Assembly (NCBI RefSeq): GCF_034044715.1
Contig: NZ_JAXCLW010000003.1
Span: forward strand, 310,001-374,000
Direction of reading: 5' to 3'
Length of the DNA stretch: 64,000 nucleotides
From: Dongia_B soli
GTDB lineage: Bacteria; Pseudomonadota; Alphaproteobacteria; Dongiales; Dongiaceae
Part shown: piece after piece, positions 9,537 to 17,976 of the stretch
How the letters are laid out: each line of letters begins with the position of its first letter
Position numbering within the stretch: the stretch's first letter is position 1
Position numbers and translations under genes: made by a program
Notes under the pieces: model-generated
What the model saw: the letters and a program-made list of their open reading frames with translations, nothing else
Databases searched by the model: none
Told to the model about the DNA's origin: nothing

Positions 9537-10442
9537 ATGGCCGGTGTACCGACTTTCGCCAGCTATCCAAGCTTTTTGTCGGTGCGCAAGACGACGCCGG
9601 ATGCGCGTTTCTGCGTTGCCGGGATACCTTATGACATTGCCACCAGCTTCCGTCCCGGCGCCCGTTTCGGCCCTAATGCAATCCGCCAGATCAGCCGCAT
9701 GCTGCTGGATGGCGAGAATCCCCATGACTGGAGCGATATCAGCGATCTGGACATTGCCGATCTGGGCGATTTCGACATCCGCATCGGCGATGTGCCTGAA
9801 AGCATGAAGATGATCGAGGCCCAGGCCTCGGCGATCGATCATCTGATCACTTTGGGCGGTGATCATTCCATCACCTTGCCGCTGCTGCGCGCTCTGGCGA
9901 AGAAGCAGGGACCGGTCGGTCTCGTTCATTTCGATGCACATATCGATACCTGGCCCGACACTTTCGGCCAGGTCCACGGCCACGGTTCCGTCTTCTATCA
10001 CGCGATCAACGAAGGTCTGGTCGATCCGCAGCGTATGATCCAGGTCGGCATCCGCTCACCGGTACAGAAGACTGTCCATGACTGGACCACCGGCAAGGGC
10101 GTCGAAATCATTTCCGGTCCGGAAATGCATCGGACCACGCCTGACGAGATCGCGCGGCGCATCAAGGAGAAGGTCGGCACCGGCAAGACCTATCTCAGCT
10201 TCGATATCGATTGCATCGATCCGTCGCAGGCGCCCGGCACAGGCACGCCGGAAATCGGCGGGGCGCAGACCTGGCAGATCCTGGCGATCCTGCGGCAGCT
10301 GCGCGGCATCCGCTTTGTCGGCATGGATGTGGTCGAGGTTGCGCCGGCCTATGACCATGCCGAGATCACCTCGCTCGCGGCGGCCACCATCGCCTGGCAG
10401 TATCTCTGCCTGCAGGCGGGCGATAGCGACGCCACGCGCTAA
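9537..10442 (+). CDS. Agmatinase-family ureohydrolase
   Basis: Mn-dependent hydrolase of the arginase/agmatinase fold, 301 residues. All metal-ligand motifs are present: GGDHSI, HFDAHIDT and SFDIDCIDPSQAPGTGTPE. The last is the agmatinase-subfamily form rather than true arginase. The likely reaction is hydrolysis of agmatine (or a related guanidino compound such as guanidinobutyrate) to urea and an amine. The ATG at 9537 has AAGGAG about 10 nt upstream; an ATG at 9529 is out of frame. No polyamine biosynthesis gene is next to it, so the physiological substrate remains open. Confidence 0.86.
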   Translation: MAGVPTFASYPSFLSVRKTTPDARFCVAGIPYDIATSFRPGARFGPNAIRQISRMLLDGENPHDWSDISDLDIADLGDFDIRIGDVPESMKMIEAQASAIDHLITLGGDHSITLPLLRALAKKQGPVGLVHFDAHIDTWPDTFGQVHGHGSVFYHAINEGLVDPQRMIQVGIRSPVQKTVHDWTTGKGVEIISGPEMHRTTPDEIARRIKEKVGTGKTYLSFDIDCIDPSQAPGTGTPEIGGAQTWQILAILRQLRGIRFVGMDVVEVAPAYDHAEITSLAAATIAWQYLCLQAGDSDATR

Positions 10443-10464
10443 ATAAGAATTGGGCGTTAAAGGA

Positions 10465-10812
10465 TCAGACGACTTCCCACACCTTTTCCGGCGGGCGGCA
10501 CAGAACCGCCGCCTCGTCGGTGATGACGATCGGCCGTTCGATGAGGACCGGCTCTGCCACCATTTTCGCGATCAGATCGTCATTCTTCAGTTTGGCGACA
10601 TCACCTAGGGCTTCATAAGCATCGCCCTTGCGCCGAAGAATATCGGCCGCCTTGGCCCCGCCCATCAGCTTCAAGATGCGCTTTAGCTCCGTGGCACTCG
10701 GCGGCGTTTTCAGGTATTCGATCACTTTGGGCTCGATGCCTTTTTCCTTGAGCCAGCCCAGCACCTTGCGTGACGTGCTGCAATTGGGATTGTGGAAGAT
10801 CGTGACGCTCAT
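10465..10812 (-). CDS. ArsC/Spx-like thioredoxin-fold protein (putative arsenate reductase)
   Basis: A 115-residue protein of the ArsC family with the N-terminal IFHNPNCSTSRK, whose Cys followed by Ser-Thr-Ser-Arg matches the glutaredoxin-dependent arsenate reductase loop. The C-terminal ERPIVITDEAAVLCRPPEKV is also characteristic. I chose the ATG at 10812, which begins right before the first beta strand; an upstream extension of 15 residues has no family counterpart. There is no ars regulator or pump beside it, so it may be a general reductase. It is divergent from moaD. Confidence 0.85.
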   Translation of the reverse strand: MSVTIFHNPNCSTSRKVLGWLKEKGIEPKVIEYLKTPPSATELKRILKLMGGAKAADILRRKGDAYEALGDVAKLKNDDLIAKMVAEPVLIERPIVITDEAAVLCRPPEKVWEVV

Positions 10813-10915
10813 GCTCGCTCGCTTTGCTGACTGGATTTGCTGGGGCAGCTTACCCAAATCTGAGGGCAGGATGCCACTCTTTGCATCCGGTGGCGGGCTG
10901 CGCTAGAGATAGGTC

Positions 10916-11167
10916 ATGAAACTGCTGTATTTCGCCTGGATCCGTTCGAAGATCGGCATCGCCGAGGAAGAAGTTGCCCCACCTACCGAGGTAACCACCG
11001 TGGGGGCGTTGCTGGATTGGCTGGCGGCGCGCGGCCCCAATTATGCCGAGGCCCTGAAAGCGCGGGCGGTTGTCAAAACCGCCGTCAACCAGGAATATGT
11101 CGATCCCGATCATCCGGTGCATGTGGGAGACGAGGTTGCTCTCTTCCCGCCGGTTACCGGCGGCTAG
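10916..11167 (+). CDS. moaD: Molybdopterin synthase sulfur carrier subunit MoaD
   Basis: Small ubiquitin-fold protein of 83 residues ending in the required Gly-Gly (FPPVTGG). It is activated as a C-terminal thiocarboxylate and supplies sulfur to precursor Z (cPMP) in molybdopterin synthesis. Length and the VGDEVALFPPVTGG terminus are diagnostic. It is followed after 9 nt by moaE, its partner subunit, and the two are almost certainly co-transcribed. Confidence 0.95.
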   Translation: MKLLYFAWIRSKIGIAEEEVAPPTEVTTVGALLDWLAARGPNYAEALKARAVVKTAVNQEYVDPDHPVHVGDEVALFPPVTGG

Positions 11168-11176
11168 GATAGTTTC

Positions 11177-11653
11177 ATGATCCGCGTGCAGCAGGAAGAT
11201 TTCGACATCGGCGCCGAACTGGCGAGATTATCGGATGGCGATCATTCCGTCGGCGGCATCGCCAGCTTTGTCGGTCTGGTGCGGGATATGGCGCCAGATG
11301 GAGCTATCGGATCAATGACCCTGGAACACTATCCGGGGATGACGGAAAAGCAGCTCGCCGCGATCGAGACCGAAGCCCATCGCCGCTGGCCGCTGCAAGC
11401 CAGCCTGATCATTCACCGCTACGGCCGGCTGACCCCGGGCGACCGTATCGTGTTGGTTGCCACTGCCTCTGCTCATCGCCAGGCAGCTCTGGAATCTTGC
11501 GCCTTCCTGATCGACTGGCTGAAGACCAAAGCGCCCTTCTGGAAAATGGAAGATGGCCCCGGCGGTCCCCAATGGGTCGAGGCCAAGACCACTGACGATG
11601 CCGCTGCGGAGCGTTGGGCGCGCTCGGAAGGACACACCGAAAAGCACGGTTAA
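11177..11653 (+). CDS. moaE: Molybdopterin synthase catalytic subunit MoaE
   Basis: Large subunit of molybdopterin synthase (158 residues), which converts cyclic pyranopterin monophosphate to molybdopterin. Family blocks include GGIASFVGLVRD, LEHYPGMTEKQL, the IIHRYGRLTPGD strand and the active-site lysine region LKTKAPFWKME. It starts 9 nt after moaD. No other molybdenum cofactor genes are in the window. Confidence 0.95.
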   Translation: MIRVQQEDFDIGAELARLSDGDHSVGGIASFVGLVRDMAPDGAIGSMTLEHYPGMTEKQLAAIETEAHRRWPLQASLIIHRYGRLTPGDRIVLVATASAHRQAALESCAFLIDWLKTKAPFWKMEDGPGGPQWVEAKTTDDAAAERWARSEGHTEKHG

Positions 11654-11719
11654 CGTGTACATATTGTCGCATGCCGCAGCCGCCGGTCGCGAATCATGCA
11701 TGTCAGCTATTGATTTTCT

Positions 11720-11779
11720 GCAGGGGCATCCACATCTCCAACCCCTTCGCAGCTAAAAGAGGCCCGAACGGACCCCTGC
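11720..11779 (+). promoter_or_regulatory. Inverted repeat spanning the leader of the TerC gene
   Basis: GCAGGGG at 11720-11726 is the reverse complement of CCCCTGC at 11773-11779, whose last base is one nucleotide from the TerC ATG at 11781. Folded as RNA, this would place the start codon at the base of a stem and partly hide it. No yybP-ykoY manganese riboswitch core is visible, although TerC-type genes are often controlled that way. The arms are short, so the element is tentative. Confidence 0.3.
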
Positions 11780-11780
11780 C

Positions 11781-12533
11781 ATGATCGATCTTCTGACCGA
11801 TCCCCACATCATCCTGAGCTTCATCACCCTCGCCGTCCTGGAAATTGTCCTCGGTATCGACAACCTGCTTTTCGTGCAGCTTGTCGCCGGCCGGGTTGAG
11901 CCGAAACACCGCACCGTTGCGCGGCGTGCCGGCTTGGCGCTTGCCTTGCTGACGCGACTTGCCTTGCTGGCCTCGATCTCCTGGATCGCTAGCCTCACCA
12001 CGCCGATCTGGAGCATTAACTGGCCAAAATACGGATGGTCCTTCGACCTTTCCTGGCGCGATATCATCCTTCTCGCCGGTGGCCTCTTTCTGCTCGCCAA
12101 AGCGACCACGGAAATCCATCATCACATCGAGGGGCTCGAGGAAGGCGACCATCCGAACAAGAGCTATCTCGGTCTCGGCTCTGCGGTCGTTCAGATCGCC
12201 ATGCTCGATATCGTCTTCTCGCTGGACAGCGTCATTACCGCGGTCGGCATGACAAATGAATTGCCGATCATGGTGGCCGCCGTCGTTGCCGCGATGATCG
12301 TCATGATCGTGGCGGCGGGACCGGTCGGCAATTTCGTCGATCGTCATCCCTCGGTGAAGATGCTGTGCCTAGCCTTCCTGCTCTTGGTCGGCGTGGCATT
12401 GCTCGGCGAAGGCCTCGGCTTCCACATTCCAAAAGGCTATCTCTACTTCTCCATCGCTTTTTCGGCGCTGGTCGAAGGGCTCAATCTTTGGGCCAAGTCA
12501 CGACGCCAGGCTGCTCAGAAAGCCGGTACGTAA
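11781..12533 (+). CDS. TerC/YkoY-family integral membrane protein
   Basis: A 250-residue polytopic membrane protein of the TerC family, with about seven hydrophobic segments. The two acidic signature motifs are present: LEIVLGIDNLLFVQ near residue 25 and DIVFSLDSVITAVG near residue 140. Family members are linked to tellurite resistance in ter operons or to manganese export and metalation of exoenzymes in Bacillus. This one lacks ter neighbours, so a metal-ion role is the better guess. A His-rich patch (EIHHHIEG) lies between the two motif regions. No strong ribosome site precedes the ATG. Confidence 0.85.
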   Translation: MIDLLTDPHIILSFITLAVLEIVLGIDNLLFVQLVAGRVEPKHRTVARRAGLALALLTRLALLASISWIASLTTPIWSINWPKYGWSFDLSWRDIILLAGGLFLLAKATTEIHHHIEGLEEGDHPNKSYLGLGSAVVQIAMLDIVFSLDSVITAVGMTNELPIMVAAVVAAMIVMIVAAGPVGNFVDRHPSVKMLCLAFLLLVGVALLGEGLGFHIPKGYLYFSIAFSALVEGLNLWAKSRRQAAQKAGT

Positions 12534-12543
12534 GCGACACAGG

Positions 12544-12570
12544 ACCGGCGATGGACCTTTCATCGCCGGT
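12544..12570 (+). terminator. Perfect 10-bp hairpin after the TerC gene
   Basis: ACCGGCGATG pairs perfectly with CATCGCCGGT around a 7-nt loop, starting 11 nt after the TerC stop codon. There is no uridine run behind it, so it could be a Rho-assisted terminator or an mRNA-stabilising 3' end. Confidence 0.55.
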
Positions 12571-12667
12571 CGGTTCACCACCGCGCATTTCGCACTGTCA
12601 TATGATCGCCGCTTTGCCACTCTCTTACTTGCCGATAACATTGGTCATGATTTGAGAGGAGGCAGTC

Positions 12668-13552
12668 ATGGAAATCGGTTTTATCGGCCTCGGTGCCATG
12701 GGCAAGGCCATGGCGACCAATCTGGTCAAAGCGGGTCATCGCGTCCGCGTGTGGAATCGATCGCCAGGTCCGGCCGCCGCATTGCGTGAGATTGGAGCGG
12801 AAGCCGCCGCGAATGCGGGTGATGCTTTCCGCGGGGACCTCGTCATCTCTATGCTGGCCGAAGACGGCGCCGTGCGGGCGACCTTGCTGGATAATGGTGC
12901 CATCGCAGCAGCGCCGAAAGGATTGCTGCATATCAATATGGCGACCATCTCCGTTGCCCTGGCAACCGAGCTGACAACTCGCCATCGGGAATGCGAACTC
13001 GGCTATATCGCCGCGCCGGTTTTCGGCCGTCCCGACGTGGCGGCGGCCGGCAATCTCAACATCGTCGCCGCCGGCCCCACCGACTTGCTCGACCGGGCAC
13101 AGCCGGTTCTCGATGTGCTGGGGCAAAAGACCTGGCGTGTGGGCGAAGAGCCGATCCGCGCCAATATCGTCAAGATCGCCGGCAATTTCATGCTCGGTGC
13201 AGCGATCGAGGCGATGGGGGAAGCGACAGCCTTGACCCGCGGCTATGGTGTGTCCGCGGGCGATCTGCTGGAGATCCTCTCGAACACCTTGTTCGCGGCC
13301 CCCGTATATAAAGGATATGGCGCGCTCATTGCCGAGGAACGCTACGAGCCTGCCGCTTTCAAGCTGAAACTTGGCCTCAAGGATATCCGCCTCGCCCTCG
13401 CGGCGGGCGACGGCGCTAATGTACCTTTGCCGATGGCCAGCCTGCTGCGTGACAATATGCTGGATGCCATTGCCGCCGGCGATGGCGACCGTGATTTCGC
13501 TGTTTTGGCGACGGTCGCGCAGCGCCGCGCCGGACAGCTATCGAAGAGCTGA
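12668..13552 (+). CDS. NAD(P)-dependent oxidoreductase, beta-hydroxyacid dehydrogenase family (second copy)
   Basis: 294 residues, with the Rossmann motif GFIGLGAMGKAMATNL at the N-terminus and the presumed catalytic lysine in IVKIAGNFMLGA. The substrate loop reads APVFGRPDVAAAGNL rather than the more usual APVSGG seen in its paralogue at 8586. This places it in the glyoxylate/succinic semialdehyde reductase-like branch. The start is supported by an AGGAGG element 5-6 nt ahead of the ATG. It converges on ilvE with a strong hairpin between them. Confidence 0.85.
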   Translation: MEIGFIGLGAMGKAMATNLVKAGHRVRVWNRSPGPAAALREIGAEAAANAGDAFRGDLVISMLAEDGAVRATLLDNGAIAAAPKGLLHINMATISVALATELTTRHRECELGYIAAPVFGRPDVAAAGNLNIVAAGPTDLLDRAQPVLDVLGQKTWRVGEEPIRANIVKIAGNFMLGAAIEAMGEATALTRGYGVSAGDLLEILSNTLFAAPVYKGYGALIAEERYEPAAFKLKLGLKDIRLALAAGDGANVPLPMASLLRDNMLDAIAAGDGDRDFAVLATVAQRRAGQLSKS

Positions 13553-13558
13553 AATGGC

Positions 13559-13588
13559 AGCGCCCCGTCCTGAAGAGGACGGGGCGCT
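13559..13588. terminator. Bidirectional terminator hairpin between the oxidoreductase and ilvE
   Basis: A perfect 12-bp stem (AGCGCCCCGTCC with GGACGGGGCGCT) closes a 6-nt loop. It lies 6 nt beyond the plus-strand oxidoreductase stop and 27 nt beyond the ilvE stop. Neither side has a long uridine run. Its position between convergent genes suggests it serves both. Confidence 0.8.
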
Positions 13589-13614
13589 TCGTAATCTCTA
13601 ATTCCTTGGACGGG

Positions 13615-14511
13615 TTATTCCGCCGCCGCGCTGGCAACATGGGCGCGGACTTCCTTCAGATAGTCCTCGCGCAATTGCTTGGTCAGCGGACCGACCTTGA
13701 AGCTGTAATCGCCGATCTGCCCGACCGGCGTCACTTCTGCTGCCGTGCCGACCAGGAAGACTTCGTCGGTCTTGGCCAGTTCTTCCGGCATGATCGCCCG
13801 CTCGGTCACCTTGAGCTGGCGGCGACGCGCCAATTCCATCACCGTCTGACGCGTCAGGCCGTTGAGGAAGCAATCCGGCGTCGGCGTGTGCAATTCGCCG
13901 TTCTGCACCAGGAAGACATTGGCGCCAGTCGCTTCAGCAAGCTGACCGCGATAGTCCAACATCATCGCATCCTGGAACCCTTCGGCTTCGGCCTCGTGTT
14001 TGGATATCGTGCAGATCATATAGAGGCCGGCAGCCTTCGACGCCGTGGGTGCAGTATCCGGTGCCGGGCGGCGATACTTCGCCCATTTCAGCCGAATGCC
14101 CTTTTCCAGCAATTCGGGAGAGAAATAGGACGGCCATTCCCAGGTGGCGATCGCCAAATGAATGGTGCTCTGCTGCGCCGAGACGCCCATCATCTCGCTG
14201 CCACGCCAAGCGACGGCGCGGACATAGCTGTTCTTGAAGCCCATTTTGGCGACCAGATCGGTCTTCGCCTTCTCGATCTCATCCACTGAATAGGGAATCT
14301 TGAAACCGAGGATGGCGGCGGAATTGTGCAGCCGCTCGCTATGAGCGCGTGATTTGAAAATCTTGCCTTCATAGGCGCGCTCGCCCTCGAAGACGCAGGA
14401 GGCATAGTGCAGCCCGTGCGTCAAGACGTGGATTTTCGCGTCGCGCCAGGGCACCATCTTGCCATCGAACCAGATATAACCGTCACGATCATCGAAAGGC
14501 AGGATGCTCAT
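13615..14511 (-). CDS. ilvE: Branched-chain amino acid aminotransferase
   Basis: PLP-dependent fold-type IV transaminase (298 residues) that interconverts leucine, isoleucine and valine with their 2-oxo acids. Recognisable parts are IWFDGKMVPWRDAKIHVLTHGLHY at the N-terminus (shown here only in part by its D-G-K-M-V-P-W core), the internal CVFEGERAY, a lysine-bearing SKAAGLYMICTISKHEA region and NGLTRQTVMELARR. The start has GGAG 9 nt upstream. It is divergent from the MarR gene, an arrangement seen often in Rhodospirillales-type genomes. Confidence 0.94.
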   Translation of the reverse strand: MSILPFDDRDGYIWFDGKMVPWRDAKIHVLTHGLHYASCVFEGERAYEGKIFKSRAHSERLHNSAAILGFKIPYSVDEIEKAKTDLVAKMGFKNSYVRAVAWRGSEMMGVSAQQSTIHLAIATWEWPSYFSPELLEKGIRLKWAKYRRPAPDTAPTASKAAGLYMICTISKHEAEAEGFQDAMMLDYRGQLAEATGANVFLVQNGELHTPTPDCFLNGLTRQTVMELARRRQLKVTERAIMPEELAKTDEVFLVGTAAEVTPVGQIGDYSFKVGPLTKQLREDYLKEVRAHVASAAAE

Positions 14512-14570
14512 CAGGGATTACTCCAAACGGGGATGGGTATAGGGTTATAATGTGATCTTAATCGACCCAA

Positions 14571-14599
14571 GATTTAAAACATTCGGAAAAATAAGTCAA
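14571..14599 (-). promoter_or_regulatory. Predicted sigma-70 type promoter for ilvE
   Basis: On the minus strand TTGACT (14594-14599) and TAAATC (14571-14576) are separated by exactly 17 nt. This predicts a transcript starting near 14564 with a leader of about 50 nt. The -35 element ends next to the MarR start codon at 14601, so MarR binding there could affect both genes. Confidence 0.55.
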
Positions 14600-14600
14600 C

Positions 14601-15089
14601 ATGGCTGACATAAAAACACCAGCTAATCCGCTATTCCTGCGTGACGATGACTTGCGCCAGGGAATCGAATTATTGTTTTTCGCTTATCGCGATTTCACCG
14701 CAAAAGCGGACCAGACTTTGGCGCAATATGGATTCGGGCGCGCGCATCACCGGGTCATCTATTTTGTGGGCCGCAATCCGGGCATGACGGTGTCCGATCT
14801 GCTCGACATCCTGAAAATCACCAAACAGAGCCTGAGCCGTGTGCTTGGCCAACTTGTCCGGCAGGGTTTCATCACCCAGCGTCCGGGCACCATCGACCGG
14901 CGGCAGCGCCTGCTGAGCCTCACCGAGCTGGGCGCTGATCTGGAGCGCAAATTGACCGAGGAACAGCGCGCCTTGGTGGCCCGGGCCTATAAGGCCGCCG
15001 GCGCCGAAGCCGTGGATGGTTTCCGTAAGGTGGCGCTTGGCATGATCAACGAGGGCGACCGTTCCCGCTTCCGCCCCACCACACGCTGA
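14601..15089 (+). CDS. MarR-family transcriptional regulator (PetP-like)
   Basis: Winged-helix regulator of 162 residues with a typical MarR core: GFGRAHHRVIYFVGRNPGMTV as helix 2-3, then the recognition region ITKQSLSRVLGQLVRQGFI and a wing containing DRRQRLLSLTELG. It is followed by an OmpR-type regulator 17 nt later. The MarR plus OmpR-regulator pairing matches the petP-petR pair of Rhodobacter capsulatus, which is needed for cytochrome bc1 expression. No clear ribosome site precedes the ATG at 14601, so the start is the least certain part. Confidence 0.85.
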   Translation: MADIKTPANPLFLRDDDLRQGIELLFFAYRDFTAKADQTLAQYGFGRAHHRVIYFVGRNPGMTVSDLLDILKITKQSLSRVLGQLVRQGFITQRPGTIDRRQRLLSLTELGADLERKLTEEQRALVARAYKAAGAEAVDGFRKVALGMINEGDRSRFRPTTR

Positions 15090-15105
15090 AAAAGGTAAGA
15101 CCGCA

Positions 15106-15837
15106 ATGTCCGCCAGCGATATGCCTCAGGACAGCCAGGAAGCCATGCCCGGCACGCAGCCGCATATCCTCGTAGTTGACGATGACAACCGGCTGCGCGA
15201 TCTGCTGGGCCGGTATCTGGCCGAACAAGGGTTTCGTGTCAGTACCGCGAACGACGCCGGTGAAGCGCGCAACAGGCTCGCCAATTTTACCTTCGATTTG
15301 CTGATTCTGGATATCATGATGCCGGGCGAAACCGGCCTGCAATTGACCTCCAGCCTGCGGCGGGACAGCAATGTGCCGATCCTGCTGTTGACCGCCATGA
15401 GCGAATCCAACGACCGGATCAATGGTTTGGAAGTTGGCGCCGACGACTACCTGCCGAAGCCCTTCGAGCCGCGCGAACTGGTATTGCGGATCCAAGCCAT
15501 CCTCAAGCGCACGCGTAACGAGGCGGGTGACAGGTTACCAAGCCAGATGGTCAAGTTCGGAGATTTCATTTTTGATCTCGAGCGGCGGCGCCTGACCCGT
15601 CACGGCGAACCGGTCTACCTCACCGAAGCCGAGATCGATCTTCTGGCGCAACTGGCGAGCCATCCCGGCGAGCCTCGGTCGCGCGAAGAACTGTCCGAGC
15701 AAGGCGACGATCTCGGCGCCAGCCGGATGATCGACATTCAAATGACACGATTGCGGAAGAAGATTGAAAGCGACCCCAAATTCCCACGCTACCTTCAGAC
15801 CGTGCGCGGGCGCGGGTACGCCTTGCAGCCGGATTGA
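15106..15837 (+). CDS. OmpR-type response regulator (PetR-like)
   Basis: A 243-residue two-domain regulator. The receiver begins HILVVDDDNRLRDLL, the phospho-acceptor aspartate is in LLILDIMMPGETG, and the conserved Thr and Lys are in LLLTAMSE and YLPKPFEPREL. The C-terminal winged helix includes SREELSEQGDDLGASRMIDIQ and ends VRGRGYALQPD. A tail of about 15 residues precedes the receiver. It sits between the MarR gene and the sensor kinase, whose start is 6 nt downstream, so the three genes should be one transcript. Confidence 0.93.
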   Translation: MSASDMPQDSQEAMPGTQPHILVVDDDNRLRDLLGRYLAEQGFRVSTANDAGEARNRLANFTFDLLILDIMMPGETGLQLTSSLRRDSNVPILLLTAMSESNDRINGLEVGADDYLPKPFEPRELVLRIQAILKRTRNEAGDRLPSQMVKFGDFIFDLERRRLTRHGEPVYLTEAEIDLLAQLASHPGEPRSREELSEQGDDLGASRMIDIQMTRLRKKIESDPKFPRYLQTVRGRGYALQPD

Positions 15838-15843
15838 GATCAA

Positions 15844-17184
15844 ATGGGCGATTATCTCGCGGAAGCGGTGACCAATCTCGAACGCGTGCTGCCGAGATCT
15901 CTTCTCGGCCGCTCGGTATTGATCATCGTCACGCCGATCGTGCTGCTACAGGTCATTTCAGCCTGGGTCTTCTATGACAGCCATTGGGACACCGTTACCC
16001 GCCGGCTAGCGCAATCTGTTGCCGGTGACATTGCCACCATCATTCAATTGCTGCCGCAACCATTGGACACCGCACAAACCGACCGGCTGTTCCAGATCGC
16101 CAACGACAATATGCGGATAAGCATCACTTATAAACCCGGTGAAATCCTGCCGAACGATCCGACGATTATGCGGCAGAACCTGGTCGACAGACAGCTTTCA
16201 AACGCTTTGCAGGATCGCGTCGAGCGGCCTTTCCTGATCGACAGCCGGTCGCTGGAGAAGTATGTCGAGATTCATGTTCAGCTCGCCGACGGCGTTCTGC
16301 ATGTGGTGGTCAACCGCCGGCGGCTCTTCAGCTCCACCACTTACATCTTCTTCCTCTGGATGGTCGGCACGTCGCTTGCCCTGTTGACCATCGCCACGCA
16401 ATTCATGCGCGGGCAGGTTCAGCCGATCAAGCGCCTGGCCCAAGCAGCCGATGATTTCGGTAAGGGGCGCGATATCACCGATTTCCATCCCGAAGGCGCG
16501 GCCGAGGTCGAGCTGGCCGGCCGCGCCTTCAACCTGATGCGCGATCGTATCAGACGCCAGATTGCCCAGCGAACGGAGATGCTGGCGGGCGTCAGCCATG
16601 ATCTGCGCACGCCACTGACACGCATGAAGCTGCAACTCGCGATGATGGGATCTGCGCCGGAAATCGTCGAACTGAAAAACGATGTCGCCGATATGGAGCG
16701 GATGATCGGCGCCTATCTCGCTTTCGCCCGTGGCGAAGGGGCCGAGCAAAGCTTCCCGACCGACCTTGTCGATGTCATTGAAGAGGTTGTCACCAATGCC
16801 CGGCGGGAGGGTGCCAGGGTGAAGCTCGATCTCCCCGAGCGGTCACTCATTCTGCCCCTGCGCCGCGACGCCTTCCGGCGTGCCCTGGCCAATATCATTG
16901 GTAATGCGCATCGCTATGCTAAGAACCAACACCTTTGGCTCCGCCAGACCAAAAACGGCATCGATATTTTCGTCGATGATGACGGGCCCGGTGTTCCCGC
17001 AGATAGCCGCGAAGATGTCTTCAAGCCTTTCTTCCGGCTGGAGCAGTCACGCAATACCGAAACCGGCGGCACCGGGCTTGGCCTGACCATCGCCCGCGAC
17101 ATTCTGCGCAGCCATGGCGGCGATCTGACATTGGCCGAGTCGCCCACAGGTGGATTGCGCGCGAAGCTTCGCCTGCCCTTCTGA
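15844..17184 (+). CDS. Membrane-bound sensor histidine kinase (EnvZ-like)
   Basis: 446 residues with two membrane segments, about residues 20-42 and 161-183, enclosing a periplasmic domain of roughly 120 residues. A HAMP linker follows (QVQPIKRLAQAADDFGKG). The phospho-acceptor His is in AGVSHDLRTPLTRMK; the ATP-binding domain has the N box NIIGNAHRYAK, DDDGPGVP and GTGLGLTIARDI. It starts 6 nt after the response regulator and is presumably its cognate kinase. The signal is unknown. Confidence 0.94.
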   Translation: MGDYLAEAVTNLERVLPRSLLGRSVLIIVTPIVLLQVISAWVFYDSHWDTVTRRLAQSVAGDIATIIQLLPQPLDTAQTDRLFQIANDNMRISITYKPGEILPNDPTIMRQNLVDRQLSNALQDRVERPFLIDSRSLEKYVEIHVQLADGVLHVVVNRRRLFSSTTYIFFLWMVGTSLALLTIATQFMRGQVQPIKRLAQAADDFGKGRDITDFHPEGAAEVELAGRAFNLMRDRIRRQIAQRTEMLAGVSHDLRTPLTRMKLQLAMMGSAPEIVELKNDVADMERMIGAYLAFARGEGAEQSFPTDLVDVIEEVVTNARREGARVKLDLPERSLILPLRRDAFRRALANIIGNAHRYAKNQHLWLRQTKNGIDIFVDDDGPGVPADSREDVFKPFFRLEQSRNTETGGTGLGLTIARDILRSHGGDLTLAESPTGGLRAKLRLPF

Positions 17185-17208
17185 TTCGGCAGTAATGGCC
17201 GCAATAAC

Positions 17209-17976
17209 CTAGGGCCGCAAACCGATGATGGAGATCTGTCGGCCGTAATCCGGCTCCTGTCGGATCGTCGCGCGGCGGTAAGAGAAGAACTTGTCCTCTT
17301 CGGCGCAGGTATCGTTACCGGCCATTTCCACCGAGCACAGCCCCATCCCCTGGAGCTGGCTGCGCACATAGCCGGCGAGATCGAACATGTAACGCTGATC
17401 GCGCACCGAGGGGATGAAATAGCGCGCATTGGTCGGATCCTGCGCCAGGAAGGGTGCGGGAAATTCGGGGCCCACCTCGTAAGACAGCTGGCCAATGCAA
17501 GGTCCGATACCGACTTGAATCCGGCCGCGCCTGGCACCGCTTTCGGTCATCTGATGCACGGTTTCCTGCAGCACGCCGCCGAGCGCGCCCTTCCAACCCG
17601 CATGCGCCGCCCCAACCACTTTGGCCTTGGCATCGGCAAAGAGAACAGGCACGCAATCCGCCGCCAGAATGCCGAGTGCGATACCGGGCAAGGTGGTCAC
17701 CAGACCATCGACCTGGGGCGCTTGCTCGCGCGGCCAGACACGGTCGACCACCGCTACTTTCGCACTGTGCACCTGATAGGCCGTGACCAAGGATTCCGCC
17801 GGCAGGCCGACGCGGGCGACCGCACGTGCGCGGTTTTCGAGGACATGGCAGACATTGTCCTTCGAACCGATGCCGCAATTGAGCGAGGCATAGATGCCCT
17901 CGCTGACACCGCCCTGCCGGGTGAGAAAGCCATGCCGGATTTCCGACAGCTCGGCCAGTGTTTGGAGTTCAATCAT
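17209..17976 (-). CDS. pgeF: YfiH/PgeF-type Cu-oxidase/laccase-fold protein
   Basis: 255 residues of the DUF152 family, whose members act as purine nucleoside phosphorylase / adenosine deaminase or, in E. coli, help peptidoglycan editing. Key metal or catalytic residues are seen in AADCVPVLFAD (Cys) and GAAHAGWKGALGG (His), with an N-terminal HGFLTRQGGVSEG. The coding region overlaps the 3' end of midA by 8 nt, so it is the third gene of an lgt-midA-yfiH operon, a common alphaproteobacterial order. It converges with the sensor kinase. Confidence 0.88.
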   Translation of the reverse strand: MIELQTLAELSEIRHGFLTRQGGVSEGIYASLNCGIGSKDNVCHVLENRARAVARVGLPAESLVTAYQVHSAKVAVVDRVWPREQAPQVDGLVTTLPGIALGILAADCVPVLFADAKAKVVGAAHAGWKGALGGVLQETVHQMTESGARRGRIQVGIGPCIGQLSYEVGPEFPAPFLAQDPTNARYFIPSVRDQRYMFDLAGYVRSQLQGMGLCSVEMAGNDTCAEEDKFFSYRRATIRQEPDYGRQISIIGLRP

